From contig SVTK01000007.1 of NCBI GenBank assembly GCA_015063805.1, positions 53,259 through 117,258 of the forward strand: a DNA stretch of 64,000 bases, written 5' to 3'. This DNA comes from Oscillospiraceae bacterium (GTDB lineage Bacteria > Bacillota > Clostridia > Oscillospirales > CAG-272). The translations under genes and the position numbers were made by a program. Position 1 is the first letter of the stretch. The number at the start of each line of letters is the position of its first letter. Of the stretch, positions 52,882 to 62,207 are shown in pieces. The notes below the pieces were generated by a model, which worked only from the letters and a program-made list of their open reading frames with translations, did no database searches and was not told the origin of the DNA.

Positions 52882-54060
52882 ATGCTGGATACGATCCTTG
52901 GCATTTTGCGATCCACAGGGATCGCGGCCCTGGCCGCCGATCCCGAGCTGCTGATTAAAACCCTGCTGATGTACGTCATCGTCGGGGTGCTGGTCTATCT
53001 AGCGGTGGTCAAAAAATTCGAGCCGCTTCTTCTGCTTCCCATTGCCTTCGGTATGCTGTTGGCCAACCTTCCGGGAACTGAGATGATGCACATGGAACTT
53101 TTCCTCGGGAATGAGTTGGACATTGACCGTGTCATCCGCGAGGGCGGTTTCCTCGACTATCTGTATCTTGGCGTGAAACTGGGCATTTATCCCTCGCTGA
53201 TCTTCATCGGCATCGGCGCAATGACTGACTTCAGCCCTTTGATCGCCAACCCCGTCAGCCTGCTGATCGGCGCTGGGGCGCAGACGGGCGTTTTCGTGGC
53301 CTTCTCGGGTGCTCTGCTCATCGGTTTTGTCCCCATGGCAGCCGCAGCCATTGGCATCATCGGCGGCGCGGACGGCCCCACCGCCATCTATGTGACGAAA
53401 ACCCTGGCTCCCATTCTGCTTGGCCCCATTGCTGTGGCGGCCTACAGCTATATGGCGCTGATCCCCATGATTCAGCCGCCTCTGATGAAGCTCCTCACCA
53501 CCCGCCGGGAAAGAGCCATTGTTATGAAGACCCTGCGCCCGGTTTCCAAGCTGGAGAAGGTGATTTTCCCGGTGATGATCACCGTGATCGTTTTCTTGAT
53601 CATGCCATCGGCTGTTCCCCTGGTGGGATGTCTGATGTTCGGTAACCTGCTGAACGTCAGCGGGGTTACCGACCGCCTGTCCAAAACCGCACAGAATGAG
53701 CTGATCAACATCGTAACGATTTTTCTCGGGGTCTCGGTTGGTGCTACCGCCAATGCCTCTACCTTCCTGTCCCTGGAAACCCTCAGCATTATCTGCCTTG
53801 GGCTGGTTTCCTTCCTGATCTCCACCTGCGGCGGTCTGCTGACGGCAAAGCTGCTGAACCTGCTCACCGGCGGCAAGATCAACCCCCTCATCGGTTCGGC
53901 AGGTGTTTCCGCTGTGCCCATGGCTGCGCGGGTGTCCCAGATGGTGGGACAGAAGGAAAACCCCTCCAACTTCTTGCTGATGCACGCCATGGGACCCAAC
54001 GTAGCCGGCGTTATTGGTTCTGCAGTCGCAGCGGGTGTTTTCCTGTCCTGGTTTGCGTAA
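52882..54060 (+). CDS. Na+-translocating decarboxylase beta subunit (OadB/MmdB)
   Basis: 392-residue membrane subunit that decarboxylates carboxybiotin and pumps Na+ outward. It shows the family sequences PLLLLPIAFGMLLANLP, GVKLGIYPSLIFIGIGAMTDF (with a conserved Asp), GIIGGADGPTAIYVT and the final MHAMGPNVAGVIGSA. About nine to eleven membrane segments. 35 nt after the carrier gene with AAAGGA upstream of the ATG. Confidence 0.95.
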   Translation: MLDTILGILRSTGIAALAADPELLIKTLLMYVIVGVLVYLAVVKKFEPLLLLPIAFGMLLANLPGTEMMHMELFLGNELDIDRVIREGGFLDYLYLGVKLGIYPSLIFIGIGAMTDFSPLIANPVSLLIGAGAQTGVFVAFSGALLIGFVPMAAAAIGIIGGADGPTAIYVTKTLAPILLGPIAVAAYSYMALIPMIQPPLMKLLTTRRERAIVMKTLRPVSKLEKVIFPVMITVIVFLIMPSAVPLVGCLMFGNLLNVSGVTDRLSKTAQNELINIVTIFLGVSVGATANASTFLSLETLSIICLGLVSFLISTCGGLLTAKLLNLLTGGKINPLIGSAGVSAVPMAARVSQMVGQKENPSNFLLMHAMGPNVAGVIGSAVAAGVFLSWFA

Positions 54061-54113
54061 ACTTGCCGTACCTCTGCAAATTCAAGTGAAACTGAGATAA
54101 TCGGGAGAAAAAT

Positions 54114-55511
54114 ATGGCACAGATCAAAATTACCGAAACAATCCTGCGGGATGCCCATCAGTCGTTGATTGCCACCCGCATGACCACAGAAGAAATGCTT
54201 CCCGTGCTGGAGATGCTGGATGGGGTGGGATACCATTCCCTGGAGGCATGGGGCGGCGCCACCTTTGATGCCTGTATGCGTTTTCTGGATGAGGATCCCT
54301 GGGACCGCCTGCGGAAGATTCGTGCTGCCGTCAAAAATACCAAGCTGCAGATGCTCTTCCGGGGACAGAATATCCTGGGCTACCGTCACTACTCCGACGA
54401 TGTGGTGGCATACTTCGTGCAGAAGTCCATCGCCAACGGCATTGATATTCTCCGCATTTTCGATGCCCTCAACGACCCCCGCAATCTGAAGACCTCCATT
54501 GATGCTGCCCGCCGGGAAGGGGGCCATGTCCAGGCGGCCATCAGCTACACCACCAGCCCTTTCCACTCCAATGACCGCTTTGCCGACTATGCCCGCCAGC
54601 TGGAGGAGATGGGTGCAGACTCCATCTGCATCAAGGATATGTCGGGCCTGCTCAAGCCATACGATGCCTACGCCCTGGTGAAGGCCATCAAGGAAAAGGT
54701 GAGTCTCCCCGTGCAGCTGCATACCCATTATACCTCCGGCCTTGCATCCATGACCATTCTCAAGGCGGTGGAGGCCGGGGTGGATATCATCGATACCGCA
54801 CTCTCGCCCATGGCCATGGGCACATCCCAGCCCCCCACCGAGCCCATTGTGGCCGCCCTGGCGGGGACGGGCTATGACACCGGGCTCTCTTTGGATAAGC
54901 TGGACGAGATCGGACGTCACTTTGCCGGCCTGCGGAAGAAGTACCTGGACAGCGGCTTGATGGATACCAAGGTGCTGGGCGTGGATGTGAACGCTCTGCG
55001 CTACCAGGTGCCCGGCGGTATGCTCTCCAACCTGGTTTCCCAGCTGAAGCAGGCGGGGAAGTCGGATCAGCTGGCCGAGGTGCTGGCTGAGGTGCCCCGG
55101 GTCCGGGCCGATGCGGGATATCCTCCGCTGGTCACCCCCACCTCTCAGATCGTGGGCACCCAGGCGGTGCTGAACGTGATCATGGGTGAGCGGTACAAGA
55201 TGGTCACCGGGGAGTTCAAAGGCCTGATCCGGGGTGAGTACGGCCGTACCCCCATGGAGATCGACGAGGATTTTCGTCGGCGGATCATTGGGGACAGCCC
55301 CTGCATCACCTGCCGTCCCGCCGATCTGCTCTCCCCCGAGCTGGCTGTGCTGCGGGAGAAGGTCGCGCCCTACCTGGAGCAGGAGGAGGACATCCTCTCC
55401 TACGCCCTCTTTGAGCAGGTAGCGGTGAAGTTCTTTGAGAAGCGAAAGGCAAAAAAATACCGCCTGGACGCACCCAACGCCGACGCGGCACTGGGCATCC
55501 ACAGCGTTTAA
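54114..55511 (+). CDS. Oxaloacetate-type carboxyltransferase (OadA/PycB core, no biotin domain)
   Basis: 465 residues: HMGL-like TIM barrel (ITETILRDAHQSLIATRM, the Asp and His metal ligands in LRDAHQS and LHTHYTSG, and the catalytic Lys in SICIKDMSG) and a C-terminal conserved carboxylase domain. The protein stops before a biotinyl domain, so it must use the separate carrier. It decarboxylates oxaloacetate, or carboxylates pyruvate, with biotin. Having both this and the acyl-CoA-type enzyme in one operon is the notable point. Confidence 0.93.
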   Translation: MAQIKITETILRDAHQSLIATRMTTEEMLPVLEMLDGVGYHSLEAWGGATFDACMRFLDEDPWDRLRKIRAAVKNTKLQMLFRGQNILGYRHYSDDVVAYFVQKSIANGIDILRIFDALNDPRNLKTSIDAARREGGHVQAAISYTTSPFHSNDRFADYARQLEEMGADSICIKDMSGLLKPYDAYALVKAIKEKVSLPVQLHTHYTSGLASMTILKAVEAGVDIIDTALSPMAMGTSQPPTEPIVAALAGTGYDTGLSLDKLDEIGRHFAGLRKKYLDSGLMDTKVLGVDVNALRYQVPGGMLSNLVSQLKQAGKSDQLAEVLAEVPRVRADAGYPPLVTPTSQIVGTQAVLNVIMGERYKMVTGEFKGLIRGEYGRTPMEIDEDFRRRIIGDSPCITCRPADLLSPELAVLREKVAPYLEQEEDILSYALFEQVAVKFFEKRKAKKYRLDAPNADAALGIHSV

Positions 55512-55522
55512 GTAAAGAATGT

Positions 55523-55549
55523 CCCCCGTCGGCTATGCCGACGGGGGAT
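55523..55549. terminator. Hairpin between oadA and cyclophilin genes
   Basis: Perfect 12-bp stem (55523-55534 with 55538-55549), 3-nt loop; the following T-run is interrupted, so efficiency is uncertain. Confidence 0.7.
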
Positions 55550-55556
55550 TCTGTTT

Positions 55557-56162
55557 TCAGGGATTGACGAAGCGGACTTCCTTCATGGTGATGTCGTCGA
55601 GGGGCTTGTCGTTGCCGTTTACAGGCTGCGCCGCGATCCAATCCACCGTCTCCATGCCGGCGATGACCCGACCGAAGGCGGCGTAATCGCCGTCCAGGTT
55701 GGATTTGGTCTCATGCATGATGAAGAACTGGGAGGAGGCGGTGTTGTTGTCATGCAGCTGCCTTGCCATGGAGACCACGCCGCGCTCGTGGCGGAGGGGA
55801 TTGGAGATACCATTGGAGCCGAACTCGCCTATGATGGGTTCACCGGACCCGCCGAAGCCGGTGCCCTCGGGGTCGCCGGCCTGCACCATGAAGCCCTGCA
55901 CAACGCGGTGGAAGATGATGCCGTCGTAGAAATGCTCGCCCACCAGCTTCTTGAAATTTTCCACCGTGATCGGGGCGATGTCGGGGTAGAGCTCAATGAC
56001 AATGATCCCGCCGTTTTTCAGTTCGATTTGCACAAAGTCGGTGGGGGTGTCCACAGGTTCCAGCCGGGTGGTGTAGACCTCATCAGGGGTAGTCACAGTT
56101 GGCGCGCAGGCGGCAAGAAGGGCAGTGCAGAGCACCAAAAAAATACAGAATAAACGCTTCAT
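55557..56162 (-). CDS. Lipoprotein cyclophilin-type peptidyl-prolyl isomerase
   Basis: 201-residue precursor with a signal peptide and lipobox (LLAAC at about residue 17) and a cyclophilin domain from about 45: FHRVVQGFMVQAGDPEGTG, SQFFIMH and AAFGRVIAGME carry the active-site pattern. It should assist folding of exported proteins on the outer face of the membrane. ATG at 56162 with GGAG 5 nt upstream. Confidence 0.9.
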   Translation of the reverse strand: MKRLFCIFLVLCTALLAACAPTVTTPDEVYTTRLEPVDTPTDFVQIELKNGGIIVIELYPDIAPITVENFKKLVGEHFYDGIIFHRVVQGFMVQAGDPEGTGFGGSGEPIIGEFGSNGISNPLRHERGVVSMARQLHDNNTASSQFFIMHETKSNLDGDYAAFGRVIAGMETVDWIAAQPVNGNDKPLDDITMKEVRFVNP

Positions 56163-56320
56163 ATTTTCTCCGTTCTGCGGCAGACTCTGCCGCGGGTGTT
56201 TTCTATAGCCTATCAAAAAACAGCGGATTTGTCAAGGGGAAGGGCGGCATTCCCTGGCTGTCAGGATAAAATATTCTCCATCGGCATATACTGAATGCAG
56301 TATTTTGGGGGAGGGATGGT

Positions 56321-57406
56321 ATGCAGAACGGCAGAGAAAACGTGCTGTTTCGCCGTGCGGCATGGGTGATTGTTGCGTCGGGGGCCGTGGCGGGGGGATA
56401 TTGGCTGATCCGCGTGGGACTTCCCCTGCTGCTGCCCTTTTTGCTTGCCTGGGGGATGGCGCGGATCCTGTACCCCCTGGCCGAGAAGATGCACACCCAC
56501 ACCCACATTCCCAAGCGGGTGTGCGCCTTTTTTCTCATGCTGCTGACGCTGCTTTTGCTGGGGCTTTTGATCACCTTGGCGGTCAATCGCCTGGTATTTG
56601 AGCTGCAGCGTCTCTTCGACTGGCTGGAGGGGGAAGGGGGAGCCGCCATTTCCGGGGCGCTTACCGATATCCGTACCTGGTTTTCGGGGCTGTCCCGGCG
56701 ATTCCCCTTCCTTTCCCGCATTCTGCGAACAGATCCTTCTGGTGGCTTTGAACAAACGGTTGCCGATATGCTGGGACAGATGCTCACTGAATTCAGTGGC
56801 CGCATTCCTGCGTGGATCGCGGCGGTTTTACGGGGGCTTCCCGCTATCCTTCTGTTTGTGGCGGCATGGATTTTGGCCTGTTTCTACTTTTGCCTTGACC
56901 TGGAGCGCATCCATGCCGCGCTGCGGAATCTTATTCCCCAACGGTGGCGCAGCGGGTTGGGCGAGCTGCGACGCCGTGCCGCGGGGACAGCCCTGCGCTG
57001 GCTGCGGGCATATTTGCTTCTGCTCGCCCTGACCTTTGGGGAGCTTTTGGTGGGCTTTTCAGTGCTGGGGGTGGAGTATGCCTTTCTGCTGGCACTGCTC
57101 ATTGCCCTCATCGACGTATTGCCCATTCTTGGGGTTGGGACGGTGCTGGTTCCCTGGGCGTTGGTTGTGCTGATCGGAGGAGAATACCGCCTTGCCCTGG
57201 GGCTGATCGTGCTCTACGCCGTGATCCTCATCGTCCGACAGATCGCCGAACCTCGCATTGTGGGGGGCAGCATTGGCCTGCACCCCCTGCTGACCCTGGC
57301 GGCCATGTATATCGGCTTCCGGCTCTTTGGGGTGGCGGGGATGCTCCTCTCCCCGGCTGTAGCGCTGGCCGTCAGCCTGCTCGCCTCCTCACCTCAAAAA
57401 CCGTAA
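56321..57406 (+). CDS. ytvI: YtvI-like AI-2E family membrane protein
   Basis: 361 residues with about seven to eight membrane segments of the AI-2E/YtvI permease superfamily (LPFLLAWGMARILYPL, then DVLPILGVGTVLVPWA and the final GLHPLLTLAAMYIGFRLFG). In endospore formers YtvI is a sporulation-linked membrane protein of unclear action. GGGAGGGATGGT before the ATG. No clear sporulation sigma promoter was found upstream. Confidence 0.85.
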   Translation: MQNGRENVLFRRAAWVIVASGAVAGGYWLIRVGLPLLLPFLLAWGMARILYPLAEKMHTHTHIPKRVCAFFLMLLTLLLLGLLITLAVNRLVFELQRLFDWLEGEGGAAISGALTDIRTWFSGLSRRFPFLSRILRTDPSGGFEQTVADMLGQMLTEFSGRIPAWIAAVLRGLPAILLFVAAWILACFYFCLDLERIHAALRNLIPQRWRSGLGELRRRAAGTALRWLRAYLLLLALTFGELLVGFSVLGVEYAFLLALLIALIDVLPILGVGTVLVPWALVVLIGGEYRLALGLIVLYAVILIVRQIAEPRIVGGSIGLHPLLTLAAMYIGFRLFGVAGMLLSPAVALAVSLLASSPQKP

Positions 57407-57421
57407 ATCTTCGTCCCTTTC

Positions 57422-57450
57422 TTGACTTTTGGGCAAAAAAGTGGTATGAT
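57422..57450 (+). promoter_or_regulatory. Promoter of hemolysin-III gene
   Basis: TTGACT (57422-57427), 17-bp spacer, TATGAT (57445-57450) with TG extension. Confidence 0.7.
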
Positions 57451-57497
57451 ATGGGTATATTTTGGCGGGAATGCCCTGCGGAAAGAGAGGAAAAAGC

Positions 57498-58199
57498 ATG
57501 AACAATACTGCCGCAGAACGTCCGGCTGTAGAATCGAAGAAGAACAAGGTGCCCACTTATACCCGCGGGGAGGAGATCTTCAACATGGTCTCCCATATTG
57601 CAGGAGGCGCGCTGGGGATTACCGCCACCGTGCTCTGCGTCATCATGGCGGCGCTGCACCATAACGTTTGGGGCGTGGTTGGGGGAGCCATTTTCGGCGG
57701 GACGATGATCCTGCTCTACACCATGTCCAGTATCTACCACGGCCTGTCGCCCCGACTGACGGCGAAGCGGGTCTTCCGTATCATCGACCATTGCTCCATT
57801 TTCCTGCTCATCGCCGGTACCTATACCCCCATTGCTCTCTGCAACCTGCGGGAATACAGTGCCCCCGTGGGCTGGACCATCTTCGGATGCGTATGGGGGA
57901 TGGCAGCCCTGGGAATCACCCTCAACGCCATCAACCTCGAGCGGTTCAAGGTCTTCTCCATGATCTGTTACCTCGGTATGGGCTGGTGTGTGCTGGCAGC
58001 AGTCAAGCCCACCATTGAATCCATTGAGCTGGGCGGTTTGATCTTCCTCCTGATGGGGGGGATCGCCTATACCGTCGGTGCGCTGATCTATGGGCTGGGG
58101 AAGAAGTCGGGACGCCGCTATGTCCATTCGGTCTTCCACCTGTTTGTGGTGCTGGGCAGCCTGCTTCAGTTTTTCTGCATTCTGTTTTATGTGATGTAA
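57498..58199 (+). CDS. Hemolysin III / TrhA family membrane protein
   Basis: 233 residues, seven membrane segments of the PAQR/HlyIII family with the metal-site residues in SSIYHGL, IDHCSIFLLIAGTYTP and the C-terminal YVHSVFHLFVVLGS (His residues). Despite the name, a hydrolase-like or membrane-lipid role is more likely than haemolysis. ATG at 57498 with GAGAGGA upstream. Confidence 0.9.
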   Translation: MNNTAAERPAVESKKNKVPTYTRGEEIFNMVSHIAGGALGITATVLCVIMAALHHNVWGVVGGAIFGGTMILLYTMSSIYHGLSPRLTAKRVFRIIDHCSIFLLIAGTYTPIALCNLREYSAPVGWTIFGCVWGMAALGITLNAINLERFKVFSMICYLGMGWCVLAAVKPTIESIELGGLIFLLMGGIAYTVGALIYGLGKKSGRRYVHSVFHLFVVLGSLLQFFCILFYVM

Positions 58200-58205
58200 T
58201 ATCAT

Positions 58206-58242
58206 AAAAAATCGCACCGAAAAATTTCGGTGCGATTTTTTT
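58206..58242 (+). terminator. Terminator after hemolysin-III gene
   Basis: Perfect 17-bp A/T-ended stem (58206-58222 with 58225-58241) closing on T7. Confidence 0.9.
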
Positions 58243-58312
58243 CAAAAAGCCTTAACCGAGTCTGTGATCCGATACTATATGGGTGAAAGCTTTCAATCTG
58301 TGAGGGAAAACC

Positions 58313-59884
58313 ATGAATGAAACCGTTGCCGCGGGGCTGATCTCGCAAAAACTGGATGCCATCTACGGCTACGCCTATGCCCGCCTGTATGATAAGGATC
58401 AGGCGGAGGATCTCGCCGCCGAGATCATCTGCGCCATGCTGACCTCGGCGAAAAACTGCCGGGATGACCGCGCCTTTTGGGGCTATGCCTGGAAGATCGC
58501 CGAGAATACCTTTCGCAAATTCATTCGACGCCAAGAGCTGTGCCGATGCGCGGCAGAGCCGGAGGAGGGCGCGGTGGGGGTCTACGAGCCATCGGCCGAA
58601 ACGGTGTATCTGGAGCGGGAAGAGGAAGCGGAAAACCTCTACCTGCTCCGACGGGAGCTCTCCCTGCTGAGCCGCCGCTATCGGGAGATCTGCGTGGCGC
58701 ACTATGTGGAAAACAAAAGTTGTTCCCTCATCGCCAAAGAACAAAACATCAGTGTGGAGATGGTGAAGTATCACCTCTCCCGCACACGGAAACTGTTGAA
58801 GGAAGGGATCACAATGACAAGAAAATTGGGAGAAAAGAGTTATAACCCCGGGGTGTTCCGGATGGATTTCTGGGGCGACCGCAACTGCTTCGGCGACCTG
58901 CTTCGCCGCGGACTGCCCGGATCAATTCTGCTGGCGGCCTATGAAGCACCTATGACCGCGGAGGAACTGTCGGTGGAGCTGGGGGTTGCCATGCCTTACC
59001 TGGAAGAAGAACTGGAAAAGCTGGAAGCGGCTGGAGTGCTGAGCAGGGAAGGGAAGAAATACCGCACAGCCCTGGTGATCATCACCGATGCATACGAGAC
59101 CGAATTTACAAACCAGACCGCAGGGCTTTACCACAGTGTAGCCGAGTCGGTGTTTGCCGACACCCAGGCACTTCTCCCCCGGGTGCGGGCGCTGGACTTT
59201 TCCGGCCGAGATTACGACGACAACCGCCTGATGTGGTGCCTCTTGAACATCGCCATGGTCAACGGCAACAATCTGGCCCGTAAGAAGGTTCCCCACGGTG
59301 AGCCAAAGAAGCTCGCGCCCGGCGGGAAGGGGTGGGTTTTCGGCTATGACAATGACTTCAAGCACCACCATTTCAAAGGTGTTTGTCTGAAGACGGTCAA
59401 TCCCGCCGGCACGGCATGGTTCTCCGCCGAGAACTACCGCGTCATCTCGCCCTGCCAGGTCTACGATCATCAGAATTTCGCCAAAAAGGCTGAGGTCATA
59501 TGGGCCGCCGTGCTGGGGGAGCGTGCGGACAAACATAACGAAACGCTGCCCTGGCTCATTGAGCACGGCTTCGTCACCTGCCGGGACGAGCACCTTGCCG
59601 CAAACTTCCCGGTCTTCGCCGAGAGGGTGTTTGAGGAACTCTGCACCATCCTGCGCCCCGTCACCGAGCAGGTGGCGGCCTGTATGATTGATATCTCCCG
59701 CCGCGCCGAGGAGATGCTGACCCCGCAGGTCCCCGCCGCCGTGCGGGATCAGTGCGGCGATATTGCCAAGATCCATCACCGCCTTGATGTGTCGGCCTTC
59801 ATTATGGAAGATTTGCTGGTGACGGGCAAGCTGCAGCTTGCTGCGCCCAATACCCCCCTGTGCGTTTGGGGCGTTTACCGCTAA
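58313..59884 (+). CDS. ECF-type sigma factor with long winged-helix C-terminal extension
   Basis: 523 residues. Residues 1-about 170 form an ECF sigma factor: region 2 (AYARLYDKDQAEDLAAEIICAM) and region 4 (SCSLIAKEQNISVEMVKYHLSRTRKLL). From about 195 a second DNA-binding-like domain (APMTAEELSVELGVAMPYLEEELEKLEAAGVL, winged-helix pattern) is followed by about 250 residues of unknown alpha/beta domain. No anti-sigma gene follows, so regulation is probably built into the extension. Start ATG with GAGGGA 6-8 nt upstream. Own terminator, opposed to a histidine kinase gene. Confidence 0.8.
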   Translation: MNETVAAGLISQKLDAIYGYAYARLYDKDQAEDLAAEIICAMLTSAKNCRDDRAFWGYAWKIAENTFRKFIRRQELCRCAAEPEEGAVGVYEPSAETVYLEREEEAENLYLLRRELSLLSRRYREICVAHYVENKSCSLIAKEQNISVEMVKYHLSRTRKLLKEGITMTRKLGEKSYNPGVFRMDFWGDRNCFGDLLRRGLPGSILLAAYEAPMTAEELSVELGVAMPYLEEELEKLEAAGVLSREGKKYRTALVIITDAYETEFTNQTAGLYHSVAESVFADTQALLPRVRALDFSGRDYDDNRLMWCLLNIAMVNGNNLARKKVPHGEPKKLAPGGKGWVFGYDNDFKHHHFKGVCLKTVNPAGTAWFSAENYRVISPCQVYDHQNFAKKAEVIWAAVLGERADKHNETLPWLIEHGFVTCRDEHLAANFPVFAERVFEELCTILRPVTEQVAACMIDISRRAEEMLTPQVPAAVRDQCGDIAKIHHRLDVSAFIMEDLLVTGKLQLAAPNTPLCVWGVYR

Positions 59885-59893
59885 ACACAGAAC

Positions 59894-59925
59894 AAAGGGA
59901 CTGCGCCCGGCGCAGTCCCTTTTTC
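59894..59925. terminator. Bidirectional terminator
   Basis: Perfect 12-bp stem (59894-59905 with 59911-59922), 5-nt loop, T5 tail, between convergent genes. Confidence 0.88.
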
Positions 59926-59933
59926 TATTCGCT

Positions 59934-62207
59934 TTACGGCAGTTCTACGGTGACGCAGAAGCTGTCGCCGTCCAGGGTCAGGTCAAATCGCCCGCCGCAG
60001 AGCTCGGTGAAACTCTTGGCAATGGGCAGCCCCAGACCGTTGCCCTCGGTGGAACGGTTTTTGTCCCCCCGCACGAAGCGGGCGAGAATCTCCTCGGCGG
60101 TGAAGTCGATATACTCCCGGGAGGTGTTCTTCACCGTCACCCGCCATACCGACCGTCCGTCGGCCCACTTTGCCTCCCCCAGGGTGAGGAAGACACGCGA
60201 GCCTTCAAGAGAGTAGCGCAGGGCATTCTCCAGCAGATTGGCGAAGACGCGGTAGAGCTTTGTCCCATCGTTGTTCAGGGGGCATTCGTGGTCGGGAAGG
60301 TTGGCCACCACCGTTACCGGAGCGGCGGCAATGGCGTCGGCCTGCTCAGCCAGCAGCTGATTGAGCAGACGGGTCAGATCCAGCGGCTCAATATCCAGCT
60401 CCAGGTCGTTTGTGGTCGCCTTGGTCAGGGTAAACAGGTCCTTGATTAGGCCATTCAACCGTGCACTCTTTTGAGAGATCACCGCCACATAATCGGCGGC
60501 CTCATCGGGAAGTCCCTCCACCCCGGCCAGCAGATCGGTGTACCCCACAATGGAGGTCAGAGGTGTCTTGAGGTCATGGGAGATGTTGGTGACCATCTCG
60601 ATCTTGGTGCGTTCGCTCTTGGTGCGCTCGGCCACCGCTGTTTCAATGCCGGCGTAGATTCCCTCCAGCGCCTCAGCGTAGGGAGCGATGCGGTGATCGG
60701 CGGGGATTTCGGGGGCAGGCCCGGCCCGGCCGTCCCGAATGTCACAGATTCGCTCCATCACTGCGGCAATATGGGTGTAATCTTCATTCCGGGTGCGGAA
60801 GAAGAGTCGGATAAAATAAACTGCGCCGGCACAGCACACCGCCAGGCAGAAAAGCCCGAGCAGTGTGGCCAGGGGATGGTAGCTGAATACGATGATGAGC
60901 AGAGCAATCAGCCCAACACCGCCGCACAGGAGGAGGGGCAGGAGCAGATGCAGCTCACGCCGTGCCATGGCCTTGTGCAGAGGGAGCCGATCGGCCCGAT
61001 GGCGAATGAGTTTCGCCAAGCTGGTGGCGGTATTGCAGGTGAAGGTGCGCAGGCCGTTCTGGTGCAGATCCACGGCGATGCAGTAGAACCAGAACCAAAT
61101 GGTGGAAGTGAGCAGGATGTAGCCCACCATTTCGTCTCCCTCCACGATGACCAAGGCGTAGAATAAACCGGCGAAGAAGAGGATCAAAAGCCGCGCTTCG
61201 ATCCAAATGCGGCCGATCAGTTGGCCGATGGCGGCATCGGCTGCCGCCTTACTGCGGTGGTCGATAATGACCCCAACGAAGAGAACGATAATCAGCAAAG
61301 CAAGGGCGGCGATGCCCCAGCAAACGGCGCCGTAGACGTAGATAGACTGATGTCCGCCCGCCAGCTGCCCCAGGCGACCGTCCAAAATGCGCCCGCTGGG
61401 TCTGAGGATGATGAGCGCATCGGGATCAAGGTCCCGCAGGAGGCTGTTCCCCCGGCCGAAGAGATTATCGGTATCCCGCAGGTATTCTCGCAGGGGAACG
61501 TAGTCCCGGGCGGGGTAGCCCAGAATGTCGGTGCCGGGGATCACGATGACATTGTTCACTGCATTTTGGCCGGGGCCCACAACGTACAGCTCCCCCGCAG
61601 ACCAAATCAGGGCATAGTTCCAGTCCTCCCCGGTTCCCCCGTCAAGGACGCGATCGCCCCGGACAGCATGATAGCTGATGTTTCCCTGGAACGCATCCTC
61701 GGCCAGGGCACTTCCTCTGTAGGAGGTGGGATAGTAGTCGGGTGCAAGGGGATCGACGATTTGCGTCGAGGTGGTGTCGGGGATTCCCGTGATTTCTTCC
61801 GGCACTGTCGTGACGGCGAAGCGGTCGGCATCATCCGGGGGGGCAATTTCTGTTTCGCCGTACTCTTCCTCGGGCACCTCATCCATGAATCGATAATCGT
61901 TGATGTAACAGTAGTCCTCTTCGTCATACACCACCAGAGGCGTGATGCCGGTGATGACTTCGTTTAGATATTCCACATACTGAAGCATATCATGCCAGTA
62001 GATATCCGAATCATGATATTCGAAGGACAAAGCATAGGGAATAAAACGCAGGATAGCTGAGCGGTGCTCGTACAGCTCCCCCCCGAATCCCATCACAAGG
62101 GCGACACTGCCGAACAGCAGCGTCATAGCCAAAGCAAAGCAAATCCATGCCCGTACGGGATGCAGGCGGCGGCCCGTCGGCTCACTTTTTGTCAATTTTG
62201 TATCCAA
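59934..62207 (-). CDS. Sensor histidine kinase
   Basis: 757 residues. A first membrane helix (about 19-41) leads into a large outside sensor domain (about 42-290) with an acidic, Thr-rich stretch, then a cluster of about six further membrane helices, a short linker and the HisKA-HATPase core: phospho-His in NISHDLKTP, N-box NLLENALRYS, and G-box GNGLGLPIAKSF. It should phosphorylate the adjacent OmpR-type regulator. It starts with TTG inside the 3' end of that gene (26-nt overlap); exact start uncertain. Confidence 0.88.
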   Translation of the reverse strand: MDTKLTKSEPTGRRLHPVRAWICFALAMTLLFGSVALVMGFGGELYEHRSAILRFIPYALSFEYHDSDIYWHDMLQYVEYLNEVITGITPLVVYDEEDYCYINDYRFMDEVPEEEYGETEIAPPDDADRFAVTTVPEEITGIPDTTSTQIVDPLAPDYYPTSYRGSALAEDAFQGNISYHAVRGDRVLDGGTGEDWNYALIWSAGELYVVGPGQNAVNNVIVIPGTDILGYPARDYVPLREYLRDTDNLFGRGNSLLRDLDPDALIILRPSGRILDGRLGQLAGGHQSIYVYGAVCWGIAALALLIIVLFVGVIIDHRSKAAADAAIGQLIGRIWIEARLLILFFAGLFYALVIVEGDEMVGYILLTSTIWFWFYCIAVDLHQNGLRTFTCNTATSLAKLIRHRADRLPLHKAMARRELHLLLPLLLCGGVGLIALLIIVFSYHPLATLLGLFCLAVCCAGAVYFIRLFFRTRNEDYTHIAAVMERICDIRDGRAGPAPEIPADHRIAPYAEALEGIYAGIETAVAERTKSERTKIEMVTNISHDLKTPLTSIVGYTDLLAGVEGLPDEAADYVAVISQKSARLNGLIKDLFTLTKATTNDLELDIEPLDLTRLLNQLLAEQADAIAAAPVTVVANLPDHECPLNNDGTKLYRVFANLLENALRYSLEGSRVFLTLGEAKWADGRSVWRVTVKNTSREYIDFTAEEILARFVRGDKNRSTEGNGLGLPIAKSFTELCGGRFDLTLDGDSFCVTVELP

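Noticed and set aside
56258..56300. Possible sporulation sigma-E promoter before ytvI (ATATT ... CATATACT)
   Set aside because: Spacing between the two parts is about 9 nt instead of 13-15, so it does not fit the consensus.
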